Position numbers and translations under genes: made by a program
Part shown: positions 7,631-16,228 of the stretch, piece after piece
Position numbering within the stretch: position 1 is the first letter of the stretch
How the letters are laid out: every line of letters begins with the position of its first letter
Assembly (NCBI GenBank): GCA_902604795.1
Contig: CACKZV010000010.1
Location: 1 to 41,367, forward strand
Direction of reading: 5' to 3'
DNA: 41,367 nucleotides
Origin: an uncultured Pelagibacteraceae bacterium
GTDB lineage: Bacteria; Pseudomonadota; Alphaproteobacteria; Pelagibacterales; Pelagibacteraceae
Notes under the pieces: generated by a model
Told to the model about the DNA's origin: nothing
The model's database searches: none
Seen by the model: the letters and a program-made list of their open reading frames with translations, nothing else

Positions 7631-8902
7631 TTATTTATTTTGATTATAAATATTGTCTATTTGGAAAAGAGAATTTTTTATTAAATTTAAATACTTTTGT
7701 TTAATTTTTTTTGTATGTAAACCAATTAAAAAACCCAAATCTTCTACTAATTGCGCTCTTTTAAATTTTAATTTTTTCTTATTTAAACCAAATATTTTTA
7801 TGCTTGGTTGGTTTAAAAAATTTCCAGTCAAAATTGGTCTTGTTTCAATGCCTTTTAATTCTAAGTATGATAAGAGTTTCATTTTCATTTCTTTATTCAT
7901 TTTTTTATTTAAGAGAATTGGCAAACCCATAAAACTTGGATTGATATTGTTGGGTATTTCAACAAATTGAAATTGGTTTTTCCATCTAATATCTTGCTTC
8001 AAGCTAGTTATAATTTTTTGTCTATTATATTTTCTTATTTTAATAAAACTATTTAATCTTTTAAATTGATTTAAACCTATAGCGGCCTGAATATCTGTCG
8101 GTCTTAAATTAAATCCTTGATTCAAAAATATATATCTAGGATCAAGTTTAGGATATCGTTTTGCTATTTTAATATATTGGCTTTTATTATTTGAACGCGA
8201 CCAACCATGAGACCTTAGAGAAATCAGTAATTCATAGTCCTCTTTATTGTGGCACACTACCATGCCACCTTCACCTGAAGTAATTTGATGTGAATAAAAA
8301 AAGGAAAACGTTCCAAAATCTCCAAAAGTACCAAGATATTTATTATTTAATTTTGCGCCTAGTCCTTCACAATTATCCTCAATAATTATAATATTTTTTT
8401 TCTTAGCATAGTTTTTGATTTTTTTATTATCAGATGATATTCCTAAAACATTCACTAATGTAATAACTTTGGTTTTTTTGTTTATTTTTGAGATTAATTC
8501 ATCTGCATTTATATTTAATGTTGTAGGATTGATGTCAACGAAATTAATTTTTAAACCTGCTTGATATAATGGCCATAATGATGTAGGCCAGCATAAAGCT
8601 GGAACTAATGCTTCATCACCTCTTTTAAATCTATTTTTTCTCAATGGATTACAAGCTGCGAAAGTAGAAAGCAAATTTGATGATGATCCAGAATTTGTCA
8701 TTACAGCATATTTGACATTTAACTTTTTTGCAAATACTTGCTCAAATCTTCGTGTTTCTTTATTCATTGTAATATTTCCAGATTTTAAAATTCTGCTGCC
8801 AACATCAAGATCATTTTTTGAAAAACCATTTTCTAATAATAGATATTTGTATTTATGTTTCCTACTATGATTGCTAAAACCTAAAACTTTATTTTTTTTC
8901 AT
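7631..8902 (-). CDS. DegT/RfbH-like sugar 3-dehydratase (His in place of PLP lysine)
   Basis: A 423-residue aspartate-aminotransferase-fold protein of the DegT/DnrJ/EryC1 family. Seen: TNSGSSSNLL (69-78), IIEDNCEGLGA (about 173-183), and FSFFYSHQITSGEGG, where His205 occupies the position of the Schiff-base lysine. His at this position marks the PMP-dependent 3-dehydratases RfbH/E1 (CDP-sugars) and ColD (GDP-sugars), which remove the C3 hydroxyl. WPTSLWPLYQ and NQGFNLRPTDIQAA also match that branch. RfbH/E1 uses a [2Fe-2S] cluster bound by cysteines in the C-terminal half; I see no cysteine after residue 217, so a ColD-type mechanism fits better. It is divergent from gmd, whose product is ColD's substrate. 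Confidence 0.85.
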   Translation of the reverse strand: MKKNKVLGFSNHSRKHKYKYLLLENGFSKNDLDVGSRILKSGNITMNKETRRFEQVFAKKLNVKYAVMTNSGSSSNLLSTFAACNPLRKNRFKRGDEALVPALCWPTSLWPLYQAGLKINFVDINPTTLNINADELISKINKKTKVITLVNVLGISSDNKKIKNYAKKKNIIIIEDNCEGLGAKLNNKYLGTFGDFGTFSFFYSHQITSGEGGMVVCHNKEDYELLISLRSHGWSRSNNKSQYIKIAKRYPKLDPRYIFLNQGFNLRPTDIQAAIGLNQFKRLNSFIKIRKYNRQKIITSLKQDIRWKNQFQFVEIPNNINPSFMGLPILLNKKMNKEMKMKLLSYLELKGIETRPILTGNFLNQPSIKIFGLNKKKLKFKRAQLVEDLGFLIGLHTKKIKQKYLNLIKNSLFQIDNIYNQNK

Positions 8903-8960
8903 TCTATTTTCAAATTGAATAACAAAATATTTTTTTATTAACTATTATACACTAGCAAAT

Positions 8961-8983
8961 TTAAGCTGTTTTAATAAGCTTAA
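8961..8983. repeat. Short inverted repeat, possible operator or hairpin
   Basis: TTAAGC (8961-8966) and GCTTAA (8978-8983) are perfect reverse complements with an 11-nt spacer. The repeat lies just upstream (in the RfbH-like direction) of the minus-strand TATAAT, a position suitable for an operator. It could be chance. Confidence 0.25.
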
Positions 8984-9079
8984 TCACCTTTAAGGGTTTT
9001 AAGAATTATTTTCAATTATTCTTTTTGGTATTGATTAACTGATATTTTATTATTCAATCAGTAAAATTTCAGTAAACTA

Positions 9080-9107
9080 TTGATGCTAGATTAAAGCTCA
9101 CTATAGT
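9080..9107 (+). promoter_or_regulatory. Candidate sigma70-type promoter for gmd-fcl-ABC
   Basis: TTGATG (9080-9085) and TATAGT (9102-9107), spaced by 16 nt, match the -35 and -10 consensus at 4/6 and 5/6. This would give a leader of about 115 nt before the gmd ATG. Other TATAAT boxes closer to gmd lack a good -35. Confidence 0.3.
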
Positions 9108-9230
9108 ATAAGCTCTGAAATTAGTATAATTTTTATGTTTGTTGTAGGAAATTATTAAAATCTTTATTTAACTATGTTAGAGATTAAATATAATTGTGAA
9201 ATATTTGTATATGATGTTAATTGATAATTT

Positions 9231-10280
9231 ATGAAAAAAGCTTTAATAACTGGTATTACAGGACAGGATGGCTCATATTTAGCAGAGTTTTTAATAAATA
9301 AAAATTATGAAGTTCATGGGTTAAAGAGAAGAACATCTTTAATTAATACTGATAGAATTGATCACTTATACCAAGAACCATATGAAACTAATAGAAAATT
9401 TATCTTACATCATGGTGATTTAACAGACTCGACATCTATAATCAGAATTATTCAAGATATTCAGCCTGATGAAATTTATAATTTAGCAGCTCAAAGTCAT
9501 GTAGGAGTTTCTTTTGAAGAGCCTGAATATACTGCTAACTCAGACGCTTTAGGAGCGTTGAGAATTTTAGAAGCCATAAGAATATTAAAACTTGAAAAGA
9601 GAACTAAGTTTTACCAAGCCTCAACATCTGAATTATATGGAAATGTAAAAGAAACTCCTCAGAATGAAAATACTCCTTTTTATCCACGTAGTCCATATGG
9701 AGTCGCGAAGTTGTATGCTTATTGGATAACAGTAAACTACAAAGAAGCTTATGGAATTTTCGCTTGTAATGGAATTTTATTTAACCATGAATCACCCGTT
9801 CGAGGAGAAACATTTGTTACAAGAAAGATTACAAGAGGATTAGCAAGAATAAAGCTGGGATTACAAAAAAAACTATTCTTAGGAAATCTTAATGCGAGGA
9901 GAGATTGGGGACACGCAAAAGATTATGTTGAAGCGCAATGGTTGATGTTACAACAAAATCAACCAGAAGATTTTGTCATTGCAACTGGTAAACAACATTC
10001 AATAAAAGATTTTGTAAATTTAGTTGCTAAAAATTTGGATTTTCAGATTGAATGGAGAGGCAAAAATCTAAGTGAAGTCGGCATAATAAATGGGGAAGAT
10101 GTAATTAACGTAGATCCAAGATATTTCAGACCAACTGAGGTTGAAACTTTATTAGGAGATCCTACTAATGCAAGAAAAAAACTAAAATGGTCTCCAAAAA
10201 TTTCTTTTGAAGACATGGTGAAAGAAATGACTCTTGATGACCTTGAATTAGCTAAAAAAGATAATCTTATTAAAAAATGA
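9231..10280 (+). CDS. gmd: GDP-mannose 4,6-dehydratase
   Basis: Converts GDP-D-mannose to GDP-4-dehydro-6-deoxy-D-mannose in the cytoplasm, the first step to GDP-L-fucose, GDP-colitose, GDP-rhamnose or GDP-perosamine. The 349-residue length is typical. Seen: [10 protein letters not shown] (8-17), HHGDLTDS (60-67), the catalytic TSELYG (132-137), Y156/K160 (YGVAK), and [11 protein letters not shown] with the NHESP segment, all diagnostic of Gmd rather than RmlB. Near the C-terminus, [11 protein letters not shown] is the Gmd signature. It is followed after 26 nt by fcl. It heads the transcript that starts in the divergent region. The assignment is secure. Confidence 0.96.
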   Translation: MKKALITGITGQDGSYLAEFLINKNYEVHGLKRRTSLINTDRIDHLYQEPYETNRKFILHHGDLTDSTSIIRIIQDIQPDEIYNLAAQSHVGVSFEEPEYTANSDALGALRILEAIRILKLEKRTKFYQASTSELYGNVKETPQNENTPFYPRSPYGVAKLYAYWITVNYKEAYGIFACNGILFNHESPVRGETFVTRKITRGLARIKLGLQKKLFLGNLNARRDWGHAKDYVEAQWLMLQQNQPEDFVIATGKQHSIKDFVNLVAKNLDFQIEWRGKNLSEVGIINGEDVINVDPRYFRPTEVETLLGDPTNARKKLKWSPKISFEDMVKEMTLDDLELAKKDNLIKK

Positions 10281-10306
10281 AATTTTCATATTAGGGTTAA
10301 CTATAA

Positions 10307-11266
10307 ATGACAAAAACAAGAATATTTGTAGCAGGTCATAATGGAATGGTTGGGTCTGCCTTAGTCAGATTACTACAGAAGAAAAAAAATATTAAAATTA
10401 TTACTGTAGAAAAGAGTAAATTAGATTTAGTAAACCAATTAGACGTATTTAAATTTTTAAAAAATAAGAAAATTGAGCAAATATATTTGGCTGCAGCAAA
10501 AGTTGGAGGTATATATGCCAATAATACCTTTCCCGCAGAATTTATTTATAACAATTTAATGATACAAACAAATATAATTCATGGTGCTTTTTTGAGTGGT
10601 ATAAAACAACTTTTATTTTTAGGTTCAAGTTGTATATACCCTAAGTACGCTAAACAGCCAATGAAAGAGGAAGAATTATTAACAGGAAAATTAGAACCAA
10701 CGAATGAACCTTATGCAATCGCTAAGATTGCTGGAATAAAATTTTGTGAAAGTTACAACCGTCAATACGGAAAAAGTCACGGAATAGACTTTAGAAGTGT
10801 TATGCCAACAAATCTTTATGGACCTGGTGACAATTTTAATCAAGAAATTGGACATGTTATACCTTCCTTAATTCGTCGTTTTCATGAGGCAAAAATTAAG
10901 AAGGCAAAAAGCACCACAGTATGGGGAACAGGAAATCCCAAGCGTGAATTTATGTACGTTGATGATATGGCCAGTGCTTGTATACATATTATGAATTTAG
11001 ATAAGTCAACTTATCAAAAACAGACAAGTAAAATTAACAGTCACATAAATGCTGGAAGTGGTCAAGATCTTACAATTAAAGAGCTGGCTAAAACTATTAA
11101 ATCAGTTGTGGGTTATAAAGGAAAAATAAAATTTGATAAAACTAAACCAGATGGAAGTCCAAGAAAACTAATAGACAGTAAGCGTTTAAATAATCTTGGG
11201 TGGAAACCTAAGGTATCACTAAAAGATGGCTTGACCAGAGTGTATAAAGATTTTTTAAAATCCTGA
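10307..11266 (+). CDS. fcl: GDP-L-fucose synthase (3,5-epimerase/4-reductase)
   Basis: Takes the Gmd product to GDP-L-fucose using NADPH. The 319 residues show GHNGMVGS (10-17), [12 protein letters not shown] (62-73), and GSSCIYPK with S107, C109 and Y136/K140 (YAIAK), at the same residue numbers I recall for the E. coli enzyme. The EPTNEPYA segment and the [13 protein letters not shown] motif ([11 protein letters not shown]) are standard. It directly follows gmd, and its TGA shares a base with the ABC transporter ATG (TGATG). ColC, which makes GDP-colitose, is a homologue; given the ColD-like gene upstream, activity on a 3,6-dideoxy intermediate is a possible alternative. Confidence 0.94.
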   Translation: MTKTRIFVAGHNGMVGSALVRLLQKKKNIKIITVEKSKLDLVNQLDVFKFLKNKKIEQIYLAAAKVGGIYANNTFPAEFIYNNLMIQTNIIHGAFLSGIKQLLFLGSSCIYPKYAKQPMKEEELLTGKLEPTNEPYAIAKIAGIKFCESYNRQYGKSHGIDFRSVMPTNLYGPGDNFNQEIGHVIPSLIRRFHEAKIKKAKSTTVWGTGNPKREFMYVDDMASACIHIMNLDKSTYQKQTSKINSHINAGSGQDLTIKELAKTIKSVVGYKGKIKFDKTKPDGSPRKLIDSKRLNNLGWKPKVSLKDGLTRVYKDFLKS

Positions 11267-13059
11267 TGCAAACGATTAATAAAATTTTATTTTTACTGTC
11301 ACCGTCAGAACGTGTTAAATTAATCTATTTGTTATTGATGGTAATTGTGATGGCGCTTTTAGATATGGTAGGTGTCGCATCAATATTACCTTTTATTGCT
11401 ATACTCACAAATCCGTCCCTTGTTGATACTAATATAATACTAAAAAATTTATTTCAAATTGCCAGCATATTTGGAGTTGAAACTAATAAACAATTTATTT
11501 TTGCTTTAGGAGTTTTATCATTTATAGCTTTACTCATTTCTTTAATTTTTAAAGCAATTACTACTTACACTTTATTGCTTTTTACTCAGATGCGTGAGTA
11601 TACTGTTAGTAAACGACTTATAGAAACCTATTTACACCAACCATATAGTTGGTTTTTAGACAGACATAGTGCAGATCTAGGAAAGTCTATTCTTTCAGAG
11701 GTTAGTTTAATTATTGAAAATGGCTTAAGACCTCTCTTAATTATTGTATCTCAAGGTCTTGTAGCAGCTGCTCTTATTGCTTTGTTAATACTTAGTGATC
11801 CTAAACTTGCTTTAATTGTTTGTTTAACACTAGGAATAATTTATGTACTTACTTATAAATTTATTCGCAAATTTCTGAGCAGAATAGGCAAAGAAAGAGT
11901 TATAGCTAATCAGCTTAGATTTACTGCTGTAAGTGAGGCATTCGGTGCATCTAAAGAGGTAAAAATTGGAGGACTTGAAAAAAATTATGTTAAACGATTT
12001 TCAGATCCAGCTAAAAGTTATGCTAAACAGAATGCATCTGCTCAAGTCATAAGTCAAATACCACATTTCGCACTAGAGTTAATAGCATTTGGTGGAATGT
12101 TATTATTAATATTATATTTAATGTTACAAACAGGTAAGTTAGCAAGTGTCCTGCCATTCATTGCACTGTATGCATTTGCTGGTTATAGACTAATGCCAGC
12201 CATTCAAGGAATTTATATTGGTTTTGCTCAGCTACGTTTTGCTGGTCCAGCACTTGATTTAATTTATAAAGACCTTACAAATCTCAAATATGTAAATTTA
12301 AAACAATCGAAAAATCTTAAATTAGAAAAAGAAATTTTCTTAAAAAATGTTTATTATCAATATCCAAATTCATCTAAAAATGTGATAAATAATATATCAT
12401 TAAGTATACCTGCCAATAAAACAATTGGAATAGTAGGCGCAACTGGCAGCGGAAAAACTACTTTAGTTGATATTATATTAGGGTTACTTAAACCAACCTT
12501 TGGAACACTCGAAATTGACAATGAAGTTATTACTGAAACAAATGATAAATCTTGGCAAAGAACTATTGGTTATGTTCCTCAAGAAATATTTCTTGCAGAC
12601 GATACGATAGCATCAAATATAGCTTTAGGTGTAGAGAATAAGGACATTAACTCAGAAGCTATTGAGAATGCATCAAAAATTGCTAACTTACATAACTTTG
12701 TAGTAAATGATTTACCTAAAAAATATCAAACTAAAATTGGAGAAAAAGGTGTAAGATTATCAGGAGGTCAACGTCAGCGTATTGGTATTGCCAGAGCATT
12801 ATATCATAATCCACAATTATTAATTTTAGATGAAGGAACCAGTGCACTTGATAATCTAACTGAGCGAGCAGTTATGGAAACACTAAATAATATAAAAAAA
12901 AATATAACTAAAATTTTGATAGCACATCGTTTAAATACTGTGAAAAGTTGCGATAAAATTTTTGTGTTACAAAATGGAGAATTAAAAGAACAAGGTAGTT
13001 TTGATGAATTAATTAATTCTAATACAAATTTTAGCAAAATAGCAAGTGCCAATAATTAG
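11266..13059 (+). CDS. ABC transporter, fused permease-ATPase (PglK/MsbA-type flippase), copy 1
   Basis: A 597-residue half-transporter expected to act as a homodimer flipping a lipid-linked glycan across the inner membrane. The N-terminal 330 residues hold about six hydrophobic segments, the first at roughly 18-47. The ATPase domain has Walker A GATGSGKTT (391-399), Q-loop region YVPQEIFLADD, signature LSGGQRQRIGIA (near 505), Walker B LLILDEGTSALD (near 525) and the H-loop AHRLNTV. The fusion resembles Campylobacter PglK more than the split Wzm/Wzt pair. It is coupled to fcl and has a same-length paralogue at 24733-26526. No Wzx flippase was recognised in the window. Confidence 0.92.
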   Translation: MQTINKILFLLSPSERVKLIYLLLMVIVMALLDMVGVASILPFIAILTNPSLVDTNIILKNLFQIASIFGVETNKQFIFALGVLSFIALLISLIFKAITTYTLLLFTQMREYTVSKRLIETYLHQPYSWFLDRHSADLGKSILSEVSLIIENGLRPLLIIVSQGLVAAALIALLILSDPKLALIVCLTLGIIYVLTYKFIRKFLSRIGKERVIANQLRFTAVSEAFGASKEVKIGGLEKNYVKRFSDPAKSYAKQNASAQVISQIPHFALELIAFGGMLLLILYLMLQTGKLASVLPFIALYAFAGYRLMPAIQGIYIGFAQLRFAGPALDLIYKDLTNLKYVNLKQSKNLKLEKEIFLKNVYYQYPNSSKNVINNISLSIPANKTIGIVGATGSGKTTLVDIILGLLKPTFGTLEIDNEVITETNDKSWQRTIGYVPQEIFLADDTIASNIALGVENKDINSEAIENASKIANLHNFVVNDLPKKYQTKIGEKGVRLSGGQRQRIGIARALYHNPQLLILDEGTSALDNLTERAVMETLNNIKKNITKILIAHRLNTVKSCDKIFVLQNGELKEQGSFDELINSNTNFSKIASANN

Positions 13060-13110
13060 AATAATATAGTGTAAAATAAATTTTTTTTATAATTAAAGAT
13101 TGTTACAAAA

Positions 13111-14055
13111 ATGGCTAGTAAAAATTATTTATATTTTTCAAATAAAATATTTAATAATAAATCTAAAAAAAAAATATATAATGATAAAAAAAATATAATT
13201 CTTACAATTAGCGATGGATATGATTTGCCATTTTTACAATATACGCAATTAGGTGTTGGAAACTTAATTTTCACTTACTTATATGCCCTTCATTTAAAAA
13301 TCTATAATAAAAATTTAAAAATTTTACCATTTTATCCAATTAGAATAATACCTATTATTAAAGATATTAAATATTGGTATCTTAGATCATCTTTTGAATT
13401 CAATTATAATTTAAATCACATAAAAAGATTTTTACACTTTAAACTTCTTTTTAAAACTTTCGATAATAGTTTTTTTCATAAAAAAAATATTTTTTTAAAC
13501 ACAAATATAATTAATGAAGATAATAAATCTTTCCGAAAAATTTCAAAATTAAATTTAAGTTATATAAAAAAAAATATTACCTCCTTTTTAAATTTTAATT
13601 ATCAGATTAAAAAAAATAATAAATTGAATATTATTAAAGATAAAAATAAAAATATATCTGTAGGATTACATTTAAGAAGAGGAGATTTTTTTCTTAATAA
13701 AAAATCCTCAAGTACATTTAATGCGTCACCAGATATTAACAGTCAAATTAAAATTATAACTAAAATTAAATCTAAAATTAATATAATAAATATATATTCT
13801 GACCAACCAAATACAAAAACTCTTGCAGAATTAAATGGTAGGCTCAATGATTATAATTTAAAGTTGCACCCAGCTAATTCTAATGGATCCAAAGTATTGG
13901 AAGATATGATTAAAAATGATGTAATTATTCTCTCTAATTCTACATTATCTGTAATATCATGTATTCTCTCAAATCAATTAGCTTTATTTAACAATCAAAT
14001 ACTGCCAAGAAAATTAAAAAAATACTTTAAAAATATTAAAGAAATTAAATGTTAA
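13111..14055 (+). CDS. Divergent GT11-like fucosyltransferase
   Basis: A 314-residue protein with the two landmarks of alpha-1,2-fucosyltransferases (GT11): an N-terminal QLGVGNLIFTYLYAL (46-60), matching the family's GLGNQxFQYxxAL region, and a donor-binding GLHLRRGDFF (185-194), matching HxRRGD(Y/F). A later NIYSDQ and a SNSTLSVISC segment match the FSDD and NSTFSWW regions in diluted form. The donor GDP-L-fucose would be made by gmd and fcl two genes upstream. The protein is strikingly rich in Lys/Asn/Ile compared with the preceding ABC transporter, which suggests separate acquisition. The GT11-like fold is likely; acceptor and linkage are unknown. Confidence 0.68.
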   Translation: MASKNYLYFSNKIFNNKSKKKIYNDKKNIILTISDGYDLPFLQYTQLGVGNLIFTYLYALHLKIYNKNLKILPFYPIRIIPIIKDIKYWYLRSSFEFNYNLNHIKRFLHFKLLFKTFDNSFFHKKNIFLNTNIINEDNKSFRKISKLNLSYIKKNITSFLNFNYQIKKNNKLNIIKDKNKNISVGLHLRRGDFFLNKKSSSTFNASPDINSQIKIITKIKSKINIINIYSDQPNTKTLAELNGRLNDYNLKLHPANSNGSKVLEDMIKNDVIILSNSTLSVISCILSNQLALFNNQILPRKLKKYFKNIKEIKC

Positions 14056-14085
14056 ATTCATAAAAACTTTTGAAAGGTTCATAAA

Positions 14086-15396
14086 TTGATAAACTTCTTA
14101 AAGAAAATTCTTAATAGGCATAGAGAATTAAATATTTTTTATTTAAGAGCTTTGATACATTTTCTTAAATTTTTGCTCTCAAGTAGTTTTAGAAAAAGTA
14201 GATGTATTGTTGATCCACCATCTGAATTTTTTTACAAATATAGAAAAACTGTTAACTATTTTTCAATACCACTTAATATAGTTGGCAAAATTTTTATAAA
14301 AAAAAAAATTTTTATCAGTGTAAATAATAATTGTAATTTTTCAATTGGTCACATTTTTCGCGAAATAAATGAACTTAAAAGAATCCAAAATTTAGATAAA
14401 AAATATAAAGACTCAGTAATATTATTTGTTTCATCTAGAAAAGAAATTTTGTCAGATACTAAAGTTGTATTTGAAGATAAAAATTTTAAAATACTTTTTG
14501 GAGGAGTAAAAAGATTATTACTTACTTTTATAGCAATAAAATGTCCCTCAATTTCTATAGATGCATCTCTTAGCTCTGATAATTATATTTTTAGTGATAA
14601 GATTTTATCGAATCGAATTATATTTAATAATAAATCCAAAAAACGTGCCAAAATGGCTTCTAAAAGTCAAGAATTCTTCCCTTTTAAAGATAAGTTAAAT
14701 AATTTTGAGAATAAAAAAAAACAAATTTTGGAAAAACTAAATATAAAAAATAAATTTATAGTAATTCAAATTAAAACTGAAATATCGAATTCAACATTTA
14801 AAATTTTAAATCCAAAAACATATTTAGATACAATAAATTATTTTAAACTTAAGGGTTATGATATTGTTTTTGCTGGTAGAGAAATATGTCCCCAAATTTT
14901 CCTTGATAATAATATAATAAATTATGCAAATTCAAAGTATGCTTCACCTTTCAATGATTATTTGCTTGTAGGATATTCTACGCTGGTTATTTCTTCGGGA
15001 TCAGGATTTTGTAATATTGCTGAAACCTTAGATAAACCAATTTTAATTATAAACTCCTATCATGGAATTCAACAATTTTCTCGTCGTACAATTTTGTTGC
15101 CTACAATTTTATCATTAAATGGAAAATTAATTGATCCAAAAATTCAGCACAAATATCTTTGTACTTTTGGTCAAAATTTTGGTCAACTTAATTCTGAAAA
15201 GTTTAACTTAGGTTATATGGCATCAAATGAAGATATTTTACACTCTGCTAAAGAATTAGAGCAAATGATCACACTTCCTCTTCCAGCTTTAACACCATTA
15301 CAAAAAAAAATTCGTAATAGTAATAATTTTCCATTACTTTCTGATGGATTAAGCAGAATTTCAGATTATTACCTTGCAAAACATGATATTTTTTGA
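14086..15396 (+). CDS. Putative glycosyltransferase (TIGR04372-like)
   Basis: A 436-residue protein starting at TTG 14086, supported by a GAAAGG Shine-Dalgarno (14072-14077) 8 nt upstream and no nearby in-frame ATG. The middle and C-terminal parts look like a GT-B nucleotide-sugar domain: FIVIQIKTE followed by a stretch describing a path, then GYDIVFAGRE, YASPFNDYLLVGYSTLVISSGSG-like segments and a KPILIIN strand. This pattern recalls the TIGR04372 family of putative glycosyltransferases, in which a two-Ser/Gly loop (SSGSG) precedes the last helices. No donor or acceptor can be named. It lies in a run of glycosyltransferases. Confidence 0.55.
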   Translation: MINFLKKILNRHRELNIFYLRALIHFLKFLLSSSFRKSRCIVDPPSEFFYKYRKTVNYFSIPLNIVGKIFIKKKIFISVNNNCNFSIGHIFREINELKRIQNLDKKYKDSVILFVSSRKEILSDTKVVFEDKNFKILFGGVKRLLLTFIAIKCPSISIDASLSSDNYIFSDKILSNRIIFNNKSKKRAKMASKSQEFFPFKDKLNNFENKKKQILEKLNIKNKFIVIQIKTEISNSTFKILNPKTYLDTINYFKLKGYDIVFAGREICPQIFLDNNIINYANSKYASPFNDYLLVGYSTLVISSGSGFCNIAETLDKPILIINSYHGIQQFSRRTILLPTILSLNGKLIDPKIQHKYLCTFGQNFGQLNSEKFNLGYMASNEDILHSAKELEQMITLPLPALTPLQKKIRNSNNFPLLSDGLSRISDYYLAKHDIF

Positions 15397-15416
15397 GTTA
15401 ATTTTAAAAGCCTTTT

Positions 15417-16154
15417 ATGATTAAGAAGATAATTAAAAAATTATTACCAAAGTTATTTATCAATATTGCTCAAAATTTTGTAAAAAGAATAGTAGCTTTT
15501 ATAGTATGGGACCCTTGGAGAAATATTTCTTATTCTCAAGAAGGTGAAGATTTAGTTTTAAAAAGAATATTTGGTAACAAAACTAATGGTTTTTATGTTG
15601 ATGTTGGAGCTCATCATCCAAAAAGATTTTCAAACACTTACGCTTTGTATCTTAAGGGATGGAAGGGGATAAATATTGATGCAACACCTGGAAGTATGAA
15701 TCAATTTAATAAGATAAGATCAAGAGATATTAATCTTGAAATAGGAGTATCCCAAAAAGAGCAAGAAATTAACTATTATATTTTTAATGATAGCGCTTTA
15801 AATAGTGCTTCAAAGGAATTATCAGAGAAAAGAGATTTAGATGAGGAAAATTATTTTATAAAACAAATAACCAAGGTTAATGTAAAGCCTTTATATAAAA
15901 TTTTAGATATATATTTATCAAAAAACAAAATCGATTTTCTAAATGTAGATGTAGAAGGTCTAGATTTAGACGTTTTAAAGTCAAACAATTGGAATAAATA
16001 TAGACCAGAATTTGTATTAGTTGAAATATTAGAAAGTAGTTATCATGACCTTGAAAAAAATTATATTTTTCAATACATGATAGAAAATAATTACGTAATT
16101 TTTTCAAAACAGGTTAATACAGTTTTTTTTAGAGATAATTTAATTAAAATTTAA
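15417..16154 (+). CDS. FkbM-family SAM methyltransferase (first of two)
   Basis: A 245-residue FkbM-type methyltransferase, probably O-methylating a sugar hydroxyl. Seen: SYSQEGEDLVLKRIF (about 39-53), a pattern preceding the SAM domain in many glycan-locus FkbM proteins; motif I FYVDVGAHHPKRFSNTYAL (62-80); and FLNVDVEGLDLDVL (about 179-192), the FkbM acidic motif. It starts 20 nt after the preceding gene. It is not closely similar to the second FkbM gene at 19102. Confidence 0.85.
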   Translation: MIKKIIKKLLPKLFINIAQNFVKRIVAFIVWDPWRNISYSQEGEDLVLKRIFGNKTNGFYVDVGAHHPKRFSNTYALYLKGWKGINIDATPGSMNQFNKIRSRDINLEIGVSQKEQEINYYIFNDSALNSASKELSEKRDLDEENYFIKQITKVNVKPLYKILDIYLSKNKIDFLNVDVEGLDLDVLKSNNWNKYRPEFVLVEILESSYHDLEKNYIFQYMIENNYVIFSKQVNTVFFRDNLIKI

Positions 16155-16228
16155 TATAAGGATATAAAAATTATAATCTATAAATTTTTATATAAAATTT
16201 TTTTTAATTTATACAAGTTAATTTTTTT

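Larger units (their letters stand above)
8903..9230. promoter_or_regulatory. 328-bp divergent intergenic region
   Basis: This is the only gene-free stretch over 300 bp. It separates the leftward RfbH-like gene from rightward gmd, so it must hold promoters for both directions. It contains no convincing ORF. Inside are a minus-strand TATAAT (8949 to 8944) about 42 nt from the RfbH-like ATG, a plus-strand candidate TTGATG-16-TATAGT (9080-9107), further plus-strand TATAAT sequences at 9125-9130 and 9189-9194, and an inverted repeat at 8961-8983. In so AT-rich a genome each box alone is weak evidence. Confidence 0.5.

Noticed and set aside
7653..7970. 105-codon plus-strand frame
   Set aside because: Antisense to the RfbH-like gene, whose C-terminal family motifs are intact, and rich in Phe/Ile as expected of antisense Lys codons.
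9211..9234. Seven-codon mini-ORF (ATGATG...TGA) whose stop overlaps the gmd ATG
   Set aside because: A leader peptide for translational coupling is imaginable, but it has no Shine-Dalgarno and is expected by chance in AT-rich DNA.
11266..13059. Type I secretion or drug exporter identity for the ABC genes
   Set aside because: Fused half-transporter fold alone would allow it, but the locus is entirely glycan-related and no membrane-fusion protein or outer-membrane factor is present.
16155..16228. AT-rich hairpin between the first FkbM gene and the GNT-I-like gene
   Set aside because: Possible stems are made only of A-T pairs and many alternatives exist; no specific structure can be supported.
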